Source of the DNA: Bactrocera neohumeralis
Lineage: Eukaryota > Arthropoda > Insecta > Diptera > Tephritidae
Direction: 5' to 3'
Assembly (NCBI RefSeq): GCF_024586455.1
Contig: NW_026089624.1
Location: 25,748,069-25,812,068, forward strand
Length of the DNA stretch: 64,000 nt
Shown here: in pieces, positions 21,201 to 31,228 of the stretch
Layout: every line of letters begins with the position of its first letter
How positions within the stretch are numbered: the stretch's first letter is position 1
Program-made: the position numbers and the translations under genes
The notes under the pieces: model-generated
Told to the model about the DNA's origin: nothing
The model's input: the letters and a program-made list of their open reading frames with translations, nothing else
Database searches by the model: none

Positions 21201-21544
21201 ACCGGACATTCCAGGTGCATGCCCTCAATTCGTAGTCCTTATTTCGTTTGCCATGGTCGTCATCAAAAGGGGGGTCTCTCATCCGAGGCTGGTTGTAGCT
21301 CTTCACTGGGGTGTTTTTTACGTGGCGGGTCCCAAACCCAGCGCACAACCCTTGTAGGGAATGTTTCGCCTTCTCACTTTAGCTCGCCTTCGAACGGATG
21401 TTCTTAGGCTACCCAGAGGATACTTGGTCAAAGACCGGAAGTAGTGAGCTGCTTGAGCCATGTGTAAAAGAATCGTTTCTGGCCACTCCCACGTGAATGG
21501 CGATCAGAGAACTTTCCTCACTTGCGTGAACTCACACACATGAC
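18284..21544 (-). mobile_element. RTE retroposon copy b, apparently full length
   Basis: A minus-strand non-LTR element of about 3.26 kb. It has a leader of roughly 260 bases (21283-21544) conserved with copy a, one long ORF and a very short 3' end consisting of a few dozen bases plus an (aag)n tail (ttcttcttctt on the plus strand at 18289). A single ORF with an AP-type endonuclease and a short-repeat tail instead of poly(A) are RTE-clade features. It lies inside the Tc1 relic. I did not find a convincing target duplication around this copy. Confidence 0.9.
18316..21282 (-). CDS. RTE endonuclease/reverse transcriptase polyprotein (intact)
   Basis: An uninterrupted minus-strand ORF of 988 codons from the ATG at 21282 (MRDPPFDDDHG). 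The frame stays open upstream to 21348 without another ATG. Residues 20-240 hold the AP-like endonuclease: RACTWNVRSLN, QEMRW, CAHAPTEEKDD, VLGDFNARVG and NIDSDHYLVA (SDH block). Residues of about 500-800 hold RT: LCPIHKKGDPTICANYRGIS, HHLFVDFKAAFD, GFRQGDSLSCDFF and the catalytic LLAYADDIDIIG. The C-terminus has RLRWLGHVVRMDENTPALKI, typical of RTE. It would nick the target site and copy its own RNA into it. All catalytic blocks are present, so it may be competent. It matches RTE-derived proteins often mislabelled 'craniofacial development protein 2-like' in insect annotation. Confidence 0.95.
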   Translation of the reverse strand: MRDPPFDDDHGKRNKDYELRACTWNVRSLNWEGAAAQLVDVLVKTKADITAVQEMRWTGQGQRRVGPCDIYYSGHIKERKFGVGFVVGERLRRRVLSFTAVNERLATIRIKARFFNISLICAHAPTEEKDDVTKDAFYERLERAYESCPRHDVKIVLGDFNARVGKEGIFGTTVGKFSLHAETSPNGLRLIDFAGARNMVICSTRFQHKKIHQATWLSPDRKTTNQIDHVVIDGRHVSSVLDVRALRGPNIDSDHYLVAAKIRTRLCAAKNARHQTQGRFDVEKLQSQQTAERFSTRLALLLSESTRQQLGIRELWDGISNSLRTAATETIGFRKVQKNSWYDEECRVAAERKQAAYLATLRSTTTRAGWDRYRELKREARRICRQKKKEAEMREYEELDKLADRGNARKFYEKMRRLTEGFKTGAYSCRTPKGDLVTDAQSILKLWREHFSSLLNGSERTTPGEGEPDSPIDDDGADVPLPDHEEVRIAIARLKNNKAAGADGLPAELFKHGGEELIRSMHQLLCKIWSDESMPNDWNLSVLCPIHKKGDPTICANYRGISLLNIAYKVLSSVLCERLKPTVNKLIGPYQCGFRPGKSTTDQIFTMRQILEKTRERRIDTHHLFVDFKAAFDSTKRSCLYAAMSEFGIPAKLIRLCKLTLSNTKSSVRIGKDLSEPFDTKRGFRQGDSLSCDFFNLLLEKIVRAAELNREGTIFYKSVQLLAYADDIDIIGLNTRAVSSAFSRLDKEAQKMGLAVNEGKTKYLLSSNKQSSHSRLGTHVTVDSHNFEVVDNFVYLGTSVNTTNNVSLEIQRRITLANRCYFGLSRQLRSKVLSRQTKTKLYKSLIIPVLLYGAESWTMSTTDESTLRVFERKVLRKIYGPLRVSHGEYRIRWNDELYEIYDDIDIVQRIKRQRLRWLGHVVRMDENTPALKIFDAVPAGGSRGRGRPPLRWKDQVEKDLASLGISNWRHVARRRNDWRAVVNSAIIA

Positions 21545-21617
21545 TCCGTAATTTATTGGAAAATAGCGTCATTTAATTCAAAAATAGGTGTCGTTTCTAA
21601 TTAGCTAAACAGCTGTA

Positions 21618-21940
21618 TATAATTATTATTACTATTTTACTTTTTTTTAGTTCGCCACTGCAGTCCACTACAGGTTTTATTTTTGTTTTATTTTGTGGCT
21701 GTTAATATGTAGTGCCTGTCTTGAAGGCTCGAAGGACCATGAATACTTTTGTGAGCAGTAGATACATATGTACATATGTATCTCTATTTTTACCCGTCAC
21801 GCACATTCCAAATAAAAGTACCGAGTAGACTTGTGTAGTATAATATACAATATAATTTATTAAAAAAGTCTTTATATTTTTACAAATGTTATTTTATTAA
21901 AATTAAATGTTTGAATTATTTGGGTAACCAATAGAAATAG
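21618..21940. other. Possible BEL leader/LTR remnant
   Basis: No gene. A stretch near 21712-21780 (agtgcctg...ggctcgaaggaccat..., then tacatatgta) resembles 45678-45740 (ggtgcctt...ggctcaaaggaccat..., then tacatatgta). Because this DNA directly follows the Tc1 that interrupts the BEL gag leader, it may be the rest of the BEL 5' end. That is an inference from position and the shared motif. Confidence 0.35.
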
Positions 21941-23330
21941 GCAAAAGAACAGCTGGTACGACGAGGAGTGCCGTGTCGCAGCGGAGAGAAAACAGACTGC
22001 CTCCCTCTCAATGTTACAAGCGACCATAAGATGTGAGGGATGCGATTGATAGATACCGAGAGCTGAAGAGGGACACACTTCTCCAGCTTGCTGAACGGCA
22101 TTGAGATAACAACAACAGGAGATGGCGAACCCGATTCTCCACCCGATGACGATGGAGCAGACGTTTCATTTGCCCGACCATTAGCAAGTTCGAATAGCAA
22201 TTACCAGTGTAAAGAACAACAAAACGGCGGGGGTCGATGGATTGAAGGCCGAGCAACTCAAACACGGCGACGAAGAACTGATAAGGAACGTGCATTAGCT
22301 TCTTTGTAAAATATGATCGAACAAACGCATGCCCAACGATTAAAATTTAAGTGTACTTTGCCCAATAAAAAAACGGGAGACCCACCATTTGCGCCAACTA
22401 CCGTTCGATAAGCCTCATCAACTTCGCATATAAGGTTCTACGGCTGTGTAAACTAATGTTGTGCAAGACCAAAAACTACGTCAGGATCGGGAAAGACCTC
22501 TCCGAGCCGTTCAATACTAAACGAGGTTTCAGACAGGGCGGCTCTCATTCGTCTGACTTCTTCAATCTACTCTTGGAGAAAATAATTTGAGCTGCAGAGA
22601 AGGTACCATCTTCTACACGAGTGCTGGCGTATGCTGATGATATTGATATTAATATCCGCAAAAGCCGCCCCGTTAAATTTGCTTTCCCCAGAATGGATAA
22701 GGAAGCAAAGTAAATTGGTCTGGTAGTGAACGAGGGCAAGACGAAATTTCTCCTGTCATCAAACAAAGAGTCGTCGCGACCAGGCTCCCACGTCACTGTT
22801 GACAGTCATAATTTCGAAGTCGTAGATAATTTCGTCTCTTGCCAACAGGGGCCACTTCGGACAAAGTAGGCAATTGAGAAGTAAAGTCCTCTCTCGCCGA
22901 ACAAAAACCAAACTATAAGTCCCCCATTATTCGCGTCCTGCTATATTTTTCAGAGGCATGGACGATGACAACATCTGATGAGTCGACGTAACGAGTTTTC
23001 GAAAGAAAGGTTCAGTGAAAGATTTATGGTTTTTGCACTTTGGCCACGGCGAATATCGCAGACGATGGAACGATGAGCTGTATGAGATATACGACGACAT
23101 TGACATAGTTAATCGAATTAAAAGACAGGGGATAGGCCATATCATCCGAATGGACGAAACCACTCCAGCTCTGAAAGTATTCGACACAGTACCCGCCGGT
23201 GGAAGTAAAGGAAGAGGAAGACCTCCACCTTACTTCGCTTGGAATCTCCAATTGGCCAGATTGTAAAAAGAAGAAATAAATTAGCTATAACCGCATAAGT
23301 GGTTTCTACACCAGTAAAGAAGAAGATTCT
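21941..23330 (+). pseudogene. RTE copy c, heavily decayed
   Basis: Plus-strand, 5'-truncated RTE relic. It starts within the middle of the ORF (aacagctggtacgacgagga near 21950). It passes through a degraded acidic linker (about 22120-22160), the GFRQGG block near 22530 and an AYADDIDI-like motif near 22630. It reaches the C-terminal HGEYRRRWNDELYEIYDDID block (about 23045-23105) and a tail with aagaagaag at 23320. Many deletions and frameshifts are present. It is much older than copy b and opposite to it in orientation. Confidence 0.88.
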
Positions 23331-23725
23331 ATTGAGGGTACATAATGAAAAACAGCATACTGTAGAATATACTCTTTTCTTTCTCAATCACTCTTACGTA
23401 CTACTGCTTCTCTATATTACTTCGGTGTCGTGAATTCACTAGTTTCTTGAAATACATGAATTTACTAGTGCGATTCACCAATTCATAACAGCCGTACTGG
23501 CGGGTAACTACTCATAACGAGTCAACATTTACTGACATATGACACAAAAAATATACAAGTGATTACAAATAGCTCATACTATAAATCCAGCCTATCATTC
23601 GACAAAAAGCGTTCAAGCAGGAATAAAGGAATGCCCAACTTATTCCAGTGTGAAAACGTTTGCTTTTAACTTTTGGGCATTTTAATTAAAGTACCCAATA
23701 CATATTACTAATAAAAATTATTATA
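23331..23725. other. Unassigned spacer
   Basis: AT-rich DNA with no gene, terminus or repeat that I recognise. Confidence 0.4.
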
Positions 23726-24016
23726 TGCTAGCTGACCCGGCAAACTTCGTACCGCCGTAATTTTATTATGCAAATATGTGTTTTCGAAAACCCCAATGTT
23801 AATGTTTCAAAATTAATGATTACCTCAGCTTCGCATGGATGATAATGAAATGGAGAAAATAAAACCATTTCTATTCTACTGCAATGCCTTGCAGTGTACA
23901 ATGTTTTTAGTTTTTTCTCCTGGAGCAGAAATATATAGCGCCGACGGTTTGCCGACTCTCGAGCATGCGACGTACTACTGCTCATGCGAAAAAAACGGCA
24001 ATTCAAGGTTTATTCC

Positions 24017-25930
24017 TCACACTTCTAATGATTGACCTTGGGATTTATTAATCGTCATTGCAAATGCAAGGCGCACTGGAAACTGGACACGCTTAAATTT
24101 GAAAGAAAAGTCTGTTGGCATCAGTGGTATTCTTGGAATAAGCACATCCTCGCCTTTAAACTGTCCTATGATTATAGTCGCTTCAATCAAATTGTTCATA
24201 ATATTTTTAATGGCTAGCCTTGTTCCGTTGCACAATTTTGGCTGATTGAGATTTCGTAGCATAATTACTACAGAGCCAAAATTGAGCAATAAATTGTGAG
24301 GCGGTAATCCCGGCAAATCCAAAGAATTTAGGAATTCAGTTGGATAATTGACAACTTCATTTGGATCGGTAAAAGAATCGCTGGATTTAAATGAATGCAC
24401 TTGTCCATCAACTTGACTCTAAGTTTTTATATTCAAATCATCTACATCCATATTTTTCGCTGCTAAAATGGCTCGTTCGCTCAACCAAGCATGGTTTTTG
24501 TAATTTACACCTATACTTGGGAAAACTTTTGAAATTAATTCTTCCTTTGACGTTGTAAAATGACAAAAATTTGGGGGAAACGAAATAAGGCCAGTGTTAG
24601 TGTCTGCTTGAATTTTCCCATTGCCCATGTCTAATAATGCCTTCGAAAAGATTTCCGCCGATACGTCATGTTGTAACGCCATTCGCATATTCGCTGTTAA
24701 TTTGATATTTTTTGCGTATTTCCACAAAATTGATGTTTTCAAGCAAGCTTTTATTTAATCAGCAGCTGTTGATCTGGGAATTACTGGAAGCGAAAATCTC
24801 AAGCCAGTAGAATCATCGCGCCTCCGAAGAGTTTTTGATTGCCACGCAAGTCTCTTAATGTTCCATCGGGTGCCTCTAATGCTCGTCTGTGCGCCATCGT
24901 ACACTCATCCCAAATTATTAATCTACAATTTTGTAGCACTTTTGCCATTGCAGATGTTTTGGTTATCTTGCATGTCGGTTAATCTATTGTTTGCAAATTC
25001 AGTGGCAATTTCAGATGATGCTACTGCCAGTACCATTTGACTTTGTGTCCGAATCGTATCTAAAATTAATGAAATTAAAAATGTTTTACCAGTTCCACCT
25101 GGTGCATCGGGGAAAAAGAATTCGCCATTGCCGTTATTTACTGATTTCATTCTTGTATCGTAAGCTGTTTATGTTGCAGATTTAAAAGTGGGATTTTATT
25201 TTGTATGGATTGACTTAAAGCATTTCTATCGTATTGCCGTTGGCGTTCAAATTCACGATTGAGTGCATCGTGCATATGGCGATTAGGCGCAGGCATTCCT
25301 AATTCGTGCAACATCTTACCGGATATCATCACGCACAAATCCTTTAAGGTTATTAATACCTTATTGAGTATTTCCGTGCAAATTGAAAGATCGGGATTTG
25401 CCGTTGTTACACATATTTGCCTATTGCCTTTGTATTTGTTCCACATTGCCTTTGTATTTGTTCCACAAGTTTTGTGGACTCGATGGAAAGCATGCTGAAA
25501 TTATGATAGCAAAAAGTGATCGAATCTGATGAGAAGTAGATGAAATAACAGTATCAGCCAGTGTATAATCCCAATGAATATCATCCTCCAGTAAATGTAA
25601 ACGTTGACAGGCTTCTCGACGGTTTGTAGAAATTTAAATGAAGTTGGTCCACGAACATTAACTAATAACAAACGCAGGTAAAAACATTCCTCATTTCTCG
25701 GATGAACTGTGTAAATGCGCCCTAAAGCATCGGTTGAAATATACATTTGCGTACCCAGGTACAGGCTGTCCTTCATGTAAGACATTTTGGCATTTCCGAG
25801 TAAAACAATGTTTTTGCAAATGGATCACTTGCGCATGTCTCGAAGAAACTTGTGAGCGTTGTTGCGAGTGGTCTCTCAGCTCTTTGCGCTGCGTTTTCTG
25901 TTGTGAAATAAACTCTTTATCCATTTTCCA
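24017..25930 (-). pseudogene. Helitron C Pif1-like helicase segment (broken)
   Basis: Minus-strand pieces in order. The linker is ERPLATTLTSFFETCASDPF (about 25800-25880). Next come LGRIYTVHPRNEECFYLRLL (25501-25785) and LNKVLITLKDLCVMISGKML (25147-25446). Walker A is FFPDAPGGTGKTFLISLILD (24923-25150). A DEXX-type stretch with DECTMAHRRALEALDG-like reading lies at about 24840-24910. A middle region (24419-24742) ends AWLSERAILAAKN. The C-terminal motifs LCNGTRLAI and AFAMTINKSQGQS are at 24017-24400. Several frameshifts separate the pieces. This is the most complete helicase domain of the three Helitrons here. Confidence 0.87.
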
Positions 25931-25939
25931 GGTGAACAG

Positions 25940-26560
25940 TTAAATGGACTATCCACTACTACTACTACTATGGAATCCATTCACAGGAGAATATGCGCAT
26001 GAGGTAGTCCTCTCTTCTGCCATTCTACAGAGTACATCCAGCATCGTACGCCTCCGAAGACATGACATTTTACAATGAAGTTCATGAGCGGTTTGAGTTT
26101 CTGCTTGAACACTCTTGCTGTTATGTCGTGACGATCGCTGGATGACTGACCGTGTAATAACTGATTTGTTATTTCGACCCATTTTGAGTTGCACGCGAAA
26201 GTAATAAATAAATCTGTTCGACCGTATTGGCGCACATAGGTCATAGCATCTTGCGCGTATTCGTGCATGTGTCTCGGGCTTCCTATATACGGTGCTGGTG
26301 AAATCGTAAGTCGACCGATATTATTTCCATTTCCATCTCTGTTCATGGCGTCGCGCAAATGAATGTTTTCTTCTGAACGTAATTTTGTTAGGTTTAATCG
26401 TATATATGTCAGACGTTCCTTTTCAACTTTAACATACATATCAACAGCAAACTGATGAAATAATCGGCGGCACTTCAAATTGTGGTTTTTCTCGTTCAGA
26501 CGAATCATGAAACGGTATGCATAAAAATTCATTGAGCTGATCTTTGTTTCTTGACCTGTA
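25940..26560 (-). pseudogene. Helitron C Rep segment (HUH present, Tyr motif lost)
   Basis: The minus-strand ORF begins around MNFYAYRFMIRLNEKNHNLK. It carries MHEYAQDAMTYVRQYGRTDL, FITFACNSKWVEI and the HUH motif RGLPHAHILL at its end. Directly after it the sequence becomes a short tag/tac microsatellite (about 25955-25970) and then a linker (VHLENG-like, then QRVYFTTEN in another frame). The LYRRR...KYICKYVNK segment found in Helitron B is therefore missing. Without the two tyrosines the nuclease cannot complete strand transfer. Confidence 0.85.
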
Positions 26561-27694
26561 ACAAAATAATTTACTTTGCTTAGGAAACCTTATTTTTACT
26601 GTCAATAGAGGGTTATTTCTGCCATGAGCTACCATATGTTGAAACATTCATTCAGTTATTAACATGAGGGATTTTTTTTTAGTAAACTTGCATGTATTTG
26701 TTATTTGTTATTGCGTTGATACATACCAGTCGCTGGATTAATCATCTTGATTAAAAAATTATATCCATCCTCTCCTCTGCAAAATAATAGAGGGTATTGT
26801 AATGCATCATATGAACGATGTGTTTTACTAATACGCTGAACGTTGCCATCATCACGTCGTTGAATTACAATGCCTCGAGAGTCCATATTCTCTCCAACCA
26901 CCACAATAGCAACTTCGTTTAACACAGGTGCATTGAAGCGTCTTTTATGTTCACCTGCAGGTCTTTTGTCTCCTTTGGTTACTATTTTATGATCATCTGA
27001 TGGGATCATTTCTAAGGCTGTTTTAAATAATTGAATCAATAGGTTATGTTCATGTAATAGTTATTGCAGTTGCACAATGATCTCTCGCCTAGTTGCTCGA
27101 TTAATGCCACAGCGCTGATTTATTTCAGTTTCAGAATTTCCAAGGAAATAAATCTGAAGATATTTGTATTCGTCATCAACTGATGGCAACAATGCTCCTG
27201 CACGGTGGTGAATTTGTCCTTGAATCTGTAATATTGAAGATAAGCGAACATTTTTAAAATAAGTTTTATTAGAAGTAGTAGTTTATATAACATATTGTGC
27301 CCTACTTTCAATCGCCGTAATCAAACCAGCGCGTTGGTGCAATAATACAGTATTGTCACCTGACTTTTATACATATGCCAACTTATAGGTTGTTTGGATA
27401 ACGGAAAGTAGATCAAATTTAACTTGCAAGATGTGACTCAAGCTAACAGCATTATTCTACATACTTAAGTACACTGCAAATAAATCTTTTAAATCGTCTG
27501 CTTTGTAGCCTCCTGCCTGAAGTCGAACCTATACCGTTCTTCCGTAGTTGTTGTAGATCTCACTTCTGAAGCTCGCATTCTGTTTGCCTCCAAACGCTGC
27601 CAACGCTGTTCATCGGTCTCATTGTTCCGAAGATTATGCACTCGACTTGCATTACGCGTACGACGACCGATATTGTGCGCTTTACTGGTGGCAT
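26533..27694 (-). pseudogene. Helitron C N-terminal coding segments
   Basis: Minus-strand blocks matching the N-terminal half of Helitron proteins. 27489-27694 has NIGRRTRNASRVHNLRNNET, with a probable start codon at 27694 in a neighbouring frame. 27060-27230 has a frame-broken hydrophobic segment. 26701-27039 has ALEMIPSDDHKIVTKGDKRP and AGEHKRRFNAPVLNEVAIVV, ending at NPATG. After NPATG a gtatgt...acag stretch (about 26560-26720) is at the same position as the intron inferred in Helitron B. The shared intron supports common ancestry of the two. Confidence 0.75.
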
Positions 27695-27770
27695 TTTCTT
27701 TTAAAAAAAATAACACGACAATCAAATCCAAAACACAAAATACACTATGTTGCTTTTGCAAAAAAACTGT

Positions 27771-28531
27771 AAGTAATTAATGCAAATAATTTTCTTATAA
27801 ATAACACCACGATAAACCTCTAAACACACATTGAGTGGGTAATTCACATTAAACACACTTTACTGTTACGAAAAATAACGGTAAGTAAATGATGAATGTC
27901 TAGACCGTCGTAGTGGAGGAGTAAGGAAAGTATCAGCTGATTGGATGTAAACAAAGCAACAGCTGAGAGGTACCCATGGAGAACTGTCAGGAGGAGTCTG
28001 GGGTTATGTTTCTATTGGCATCCAAGATGGCCGACTCTTGGCCGGAAAATGGTTGCATTGTGTTATTTTCTGAAAACTTTTGGGAAAGTTGTCCCAAAAA
28101 TATTGATGATATGTAAAACTTTAATATTTTTTCAACATTGATACATATTATTAAAGGCGCGAGTGTTATTAGCAAATATAAGAATAATTAAATTTTATAT
28201 TTATGCCCCTTTTTAACTGTGGTATATTAATAAATGTTCACCACAGAAAACTGTTGGGTGCAAATAAGCAACTGTGCCAAATAACGGGATCCAGAAAATG
28301 CTTATTCAACGAAACTGGAGACAAATTTATAAATTTGCTCCCGATAAAACTGCAAAAACCTGAATTAAAATCAATGAGTAGAGCGCATTAGTGCATATAA
28401 AGTAATAATAAATAACAAAAATTCATTAGTCTGTCCGATTCAAAATATTTAAATATGTTGCCATAATTGTTATTGCGTATGGCGTAACAGTGTTGTCTAA
28501 GCTAATTTTAAACTACTTATTAGGAAAAAAA
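27771..28531. other. Unassigned spacer between Helitron C and a Tc1 element
   Basis: No gene or terminus recognised. The right end of Helitron C must lie near the start of this stretch. Short ORFs here lack motifs. Confidence 0.4.
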
Positions 28532-28533
28532 TA

Positions 28534-30164
28534 CAGTGGCGAGCAAAATTGAGTGCATGTTAACGACACAGACTTTCGTCACCCATAAAATCATAATCAC
28601 ACAAGCAAATCCAAAAATCTTTTTTGTATTGCTTTTATTTTTTAATTCTTAATAAACTCTAAGCAAAATCAATGATGATAGAGATGAGTTCGAAGGGACT
28701 TAAAGTAAAAACGAAAAATAACCGCATAAACTCAATTTTGCACGTTGGCACTTTTGCACCTATATTCGCTTTCTTACTTCTCTTCGCAGCATAAATCGGC
28801 AAGATTCACCGTTATATTTGTTTCTGCATTATTTTTGATGTTCGTAGCGCAGATTAAAACGTGTTTCCGACTAAGCAAGTGTTTTTGAATTAGCTTGTAA
28901 TTATACATAATTTGTTAAAAATTTGCGAGCATAAAAATTATCTGAAGCACTTGAAAATAATGTTGTAAGCTTGACCGAGAATGGTTGTATGCAATTTCCA
29001 AGACGCTTGGTATAAGCCAATCAGCGGTAATCGCAGTTCAAAAGAGACGAAATGTGACTCCAAAAGCGCAAGTCGCAGTTCGTAAAAATTTATTGAAGGA
29101 GTCAGATGCTCGACTAATTATGTCTGAGATGAGAAGGAACAAGTTTCTAACTCCAAAAGGTGCTTCTTTGGCTATTAACAAGAATGTTAGCGAATGGACT
29201 CCCAGAAGAGCGCTGCGAGACATCGGATGTATTTCAAGTGTGAAAAAACAAACCTGCATTATCCGGCAAAAATGTTAAAGCGCGATTGAAATTCGCAAGA
29301 GCACACAAAAATTGGACTGCTGACGATTGTAAACGTGTTATCTGGTCTGACGAGTCAAAATTTAACCGTTTTCAGTATGACGGAAAGCAATACTGCTGGC
29401 GTAGACCCGGAGAACGAATCCCGAGACACCATGTAAAATAAACTGTAAAACATGCTGGTGGAAATATTGTGGTTTGGGAATGCTTCACATGGTGGCATGT
29501 TGGCTCTTTGCAATTAATCGACGGTATTATGCGGAAAGAGGACTACCTCCAAATTTTGCAGACCAATCTTCCCAATTTTATTGAAAAATGTGCTTATCCA
29601 GAAACAGAAATTGTTTTTCAACAAGATGGGGATCCGAAGCACACTGCCAAAATTGTTAAAGAATGGATTGGAAAGCAAAATTTTAAAATGATGGAGTGGC
29701 CAGCACAAAGTCCCGACCTCAATCCGAATGAAAATCTTTGGTCAATCGTCAAAAGACGGCTCGGGCAGTACGAAGCAGCTCCATCAAACATGGGCATCCT
29801 TTGGGAGCGTTTTGAAGCAGAATGGAGTCGTATTCCTAAGGACATAATTGAAAATTTGGTAGAGAGCATGCCAGACCGCGTACAGGAAGTCATTTCAAAT
29901 AAAGGTCTTTGGACGAAATATTAATTATATTTAAATAATTAAAACTTTCTGAAACGCGCAAAATTGAGTTTATGCGCTTTTTTTCGTTTTTACTTTAAGT
30001 CTCTTCCAATTAATCTCTATCATCATTGGTTTTGCTTAGAATTTATTAAGAATTGAATAATAAAAGTAATACAGAAAAGATTTTTGGATTTGCTTGTGTG
30101 ATTATGATTTTATGGGTGACGAAAGTCTGCGTCGTGAACATGCACTCAATTTTGCTAGCCACTG
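28534..30164 (+). mobile_element. Tc1-like transposon with ~210-bp inverted repeats (1631 bp)
   Basis: TA at 28532-28533 and 30165-30166 flanks cagtggcgagcaaaattgag and its inverse at the right end. The inverted repeats extend inward for about 210 bases (28534-28745 against 29953-30164), with a second copy of a caaaattgag(t)tat-like motif at the inner edge of each arm. Long repeats with internal motifs are the IR/DR layout of the Minos, S, Paris and Bari type Tc1 elements. The transposase lies between them on the plus strand. Confidence 0.93.
28940..29924 (+). pseudogene. Tc1-family transposase (DD34E), lightly damaged
   Basis: Plus-strand transposase. The N-terminal HTH is YAISKTLGISQSAVIAVQKR, then TPKGASLAINKNVSEWTPRR. 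The catalytic blocks are RVIWSDESKFNRF, FQQDGDPKHT and SPDLNPNENLWSIVKRR; I count 34 residues between the second Asp and the Glu, so DD34E. Damage: a frame change near the start (about 28980), a frameshift near 29255-29270 (KKQ to PALSGKNVK), and an in-frame TAA near 29440 before TVKHAGGN. The stop codon is at 29922-29924. About 330 residues remain recognisable, close to full length. Confidence 0.92.
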
Positions 30165-30170
30165 TATATC

Positions 30171-30535
30171 TATACTATAAAGATATGGCAAATTAACCAA
30201 ATATGTACTTTATTCAAGAAGTCTACATATATAAATCTAAACCTAAAACTATATAATAATAAAGTAATTTTTCTATGTAAAGAGTTGTAAATAAAATATT
30301 GTACATATTTGCATCGCTAAATGCTGAATTACTGAGACTGCTACCGTATAAAACGATTAGACCAAAGGATATTCAACAAATATTTTGTTTTAGAAGTATA
30401 CCGACTATATTTAAAAAATAACCCTAGAACTATGTTATAATAATATGGTAATTTATTTTATGTAAAGAGTTGTTAACGATATATTGTAAATATTTACGTT
30501 GCTTGACGCTGAAAAATAAAACTTAAAGAATATTT
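30171..30535. repeat. Two-unit tandem repeat, period about 180 bp
   Basis: Two diverged AT-rich units lie in direct orientation. The segment from 'aaacctaaaactatataata' (30239) to 'cgctaaatgctgaa' is repeated from 'aataaccctagaactatgtt' (30418) to 'gcttgacgctgaa', with a shared 'tatgtaaagagttgt' core. The unit length is about 180 bases, a common size for insect satellite monomers. Only two units are seen here. Confidence 0.7.
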
Positions 30536-31129
30536 GTGATTAAAAAAATGTATACTTAAATTATAGGAAATATCGGCTCTAAAATTTTCAATGTATCTTA
30601 CAATGTTGAATTTTTTTTATTGTTCAAACGAATTATTATAACGTATAATATAAAATTATGTTATTATATATATTTCTTCCGGTACCTTCTTAGTAAAATT
30701 GAACTTTCGAGTTTGTCCATGAATAAGTTAATTAAAACGCTTAAAAATATATCGCATATTTATTCATATCAAAATGGTAAAATATTATTTTGTATTAACA
30801 GCATTAAACAACATTCCATAGCCAAAAATGAAAATTATTTTAAAGAATTGTTACAGCATTTTATGCTTTTTGCAACCCGTTTTGACCTCTCGTCACCTTG
30901 ACTCACCATGATTCACCAGAGGCGGCCATGATGGTTTTATTGTGAACGTACACTTGGGGGGTAGGTTTCTACTGTGAATGGTCAATCTGTCAATGCTGAG
31001 TCAATATATTAAGGAGTGCTCTCACGCTTTCCTCTGTCTCATTTACACATTAATTTGTCTTAAATGCGTGTTTTAATACTTTACTGTTTGATTTTTCATA
31101 ATTTTCAAATATGAAATCCTTGTCCTGAC
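30536..31129. other. Unassigned AT-rich stretch
   Basis: No supported gene. A 93-codon plus-strand ORF (30620-30901) lies in AT-rich sequence and shows no motif. I regard it as chance. Confidence 0.4.
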
Positions 31130-31228
31130 TATAACGAAGACATTAAAAAAAAATTATCAAATTTGCTTCAGTCGTATGAAAGTTATGAGGGTACATACAG
31201 TTTGGCGATTCAATTTTATTTATATAGA
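31130..31228. repeat. Solo Helitron end fragment
   Basis: About 90 bases nearly identical to 3335-3425: a run of A then ttatcaaatttg, a tcgtat...aaagttatgag block, gtacatacagtttggcgatt, then ttttatttatatagat. It is in the same orientation as the copy at 3.4 kb and is not linked to any coding sequence. It is probably the end of a truncated non-autonomous Helitron. Confidence 0.6.

Larger units (their letters stand above)
17055..21615 (+). mobile_element. Tc1-like transposon (DD34E type) holding RTE copy b
   Basis: The termini are cagctgttgttagcttatta at 17055 and, inverted, taattagctaaacagctg ending at 21615, each next to TA (17053-17054 and 21616-21617). The decayed transposase is on the plus strand at about 17440-18095. 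The RTE element at about 18284-21544 sits inside, between the transposase 3' end and the right terminus. Removing it leaves a Tc1 element of roughly 1.3 kb. Confidence 0.82.
23727..27770 (-). mobile_element. Helitron C, internally deleted
   Basis: Minus-strand Helitron running from an N-terminal region at 27489-27694 to the helicase C-terminus at 24017. The left end contains 'gctgacccggcaaacttcgt' at 23733, a sequence widely seen at insect Helitron ends. It retains the Rep HUH motif and the helicase Walker A, but the stretch between them that holds the two catalytic tyrosines is deleted. Frameshifts occur throughout. The right end was not identified. Confidence 0.85.

Noticed and set aside
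19142..21357. Many plus-strand ORFs opposite the RTE gene at 18.3-21.3 kb
   Set aside because: They are antisense shadows of the intact RTE reading frame and recur opposite the other RTE copies.
18284..21544. Target-site duplication for RTE copy b
   Set aside because: I compared the flanks at about 18284 and 21545 and found no convincing shared sequence, so none is claimed although the insertion itself is clear.
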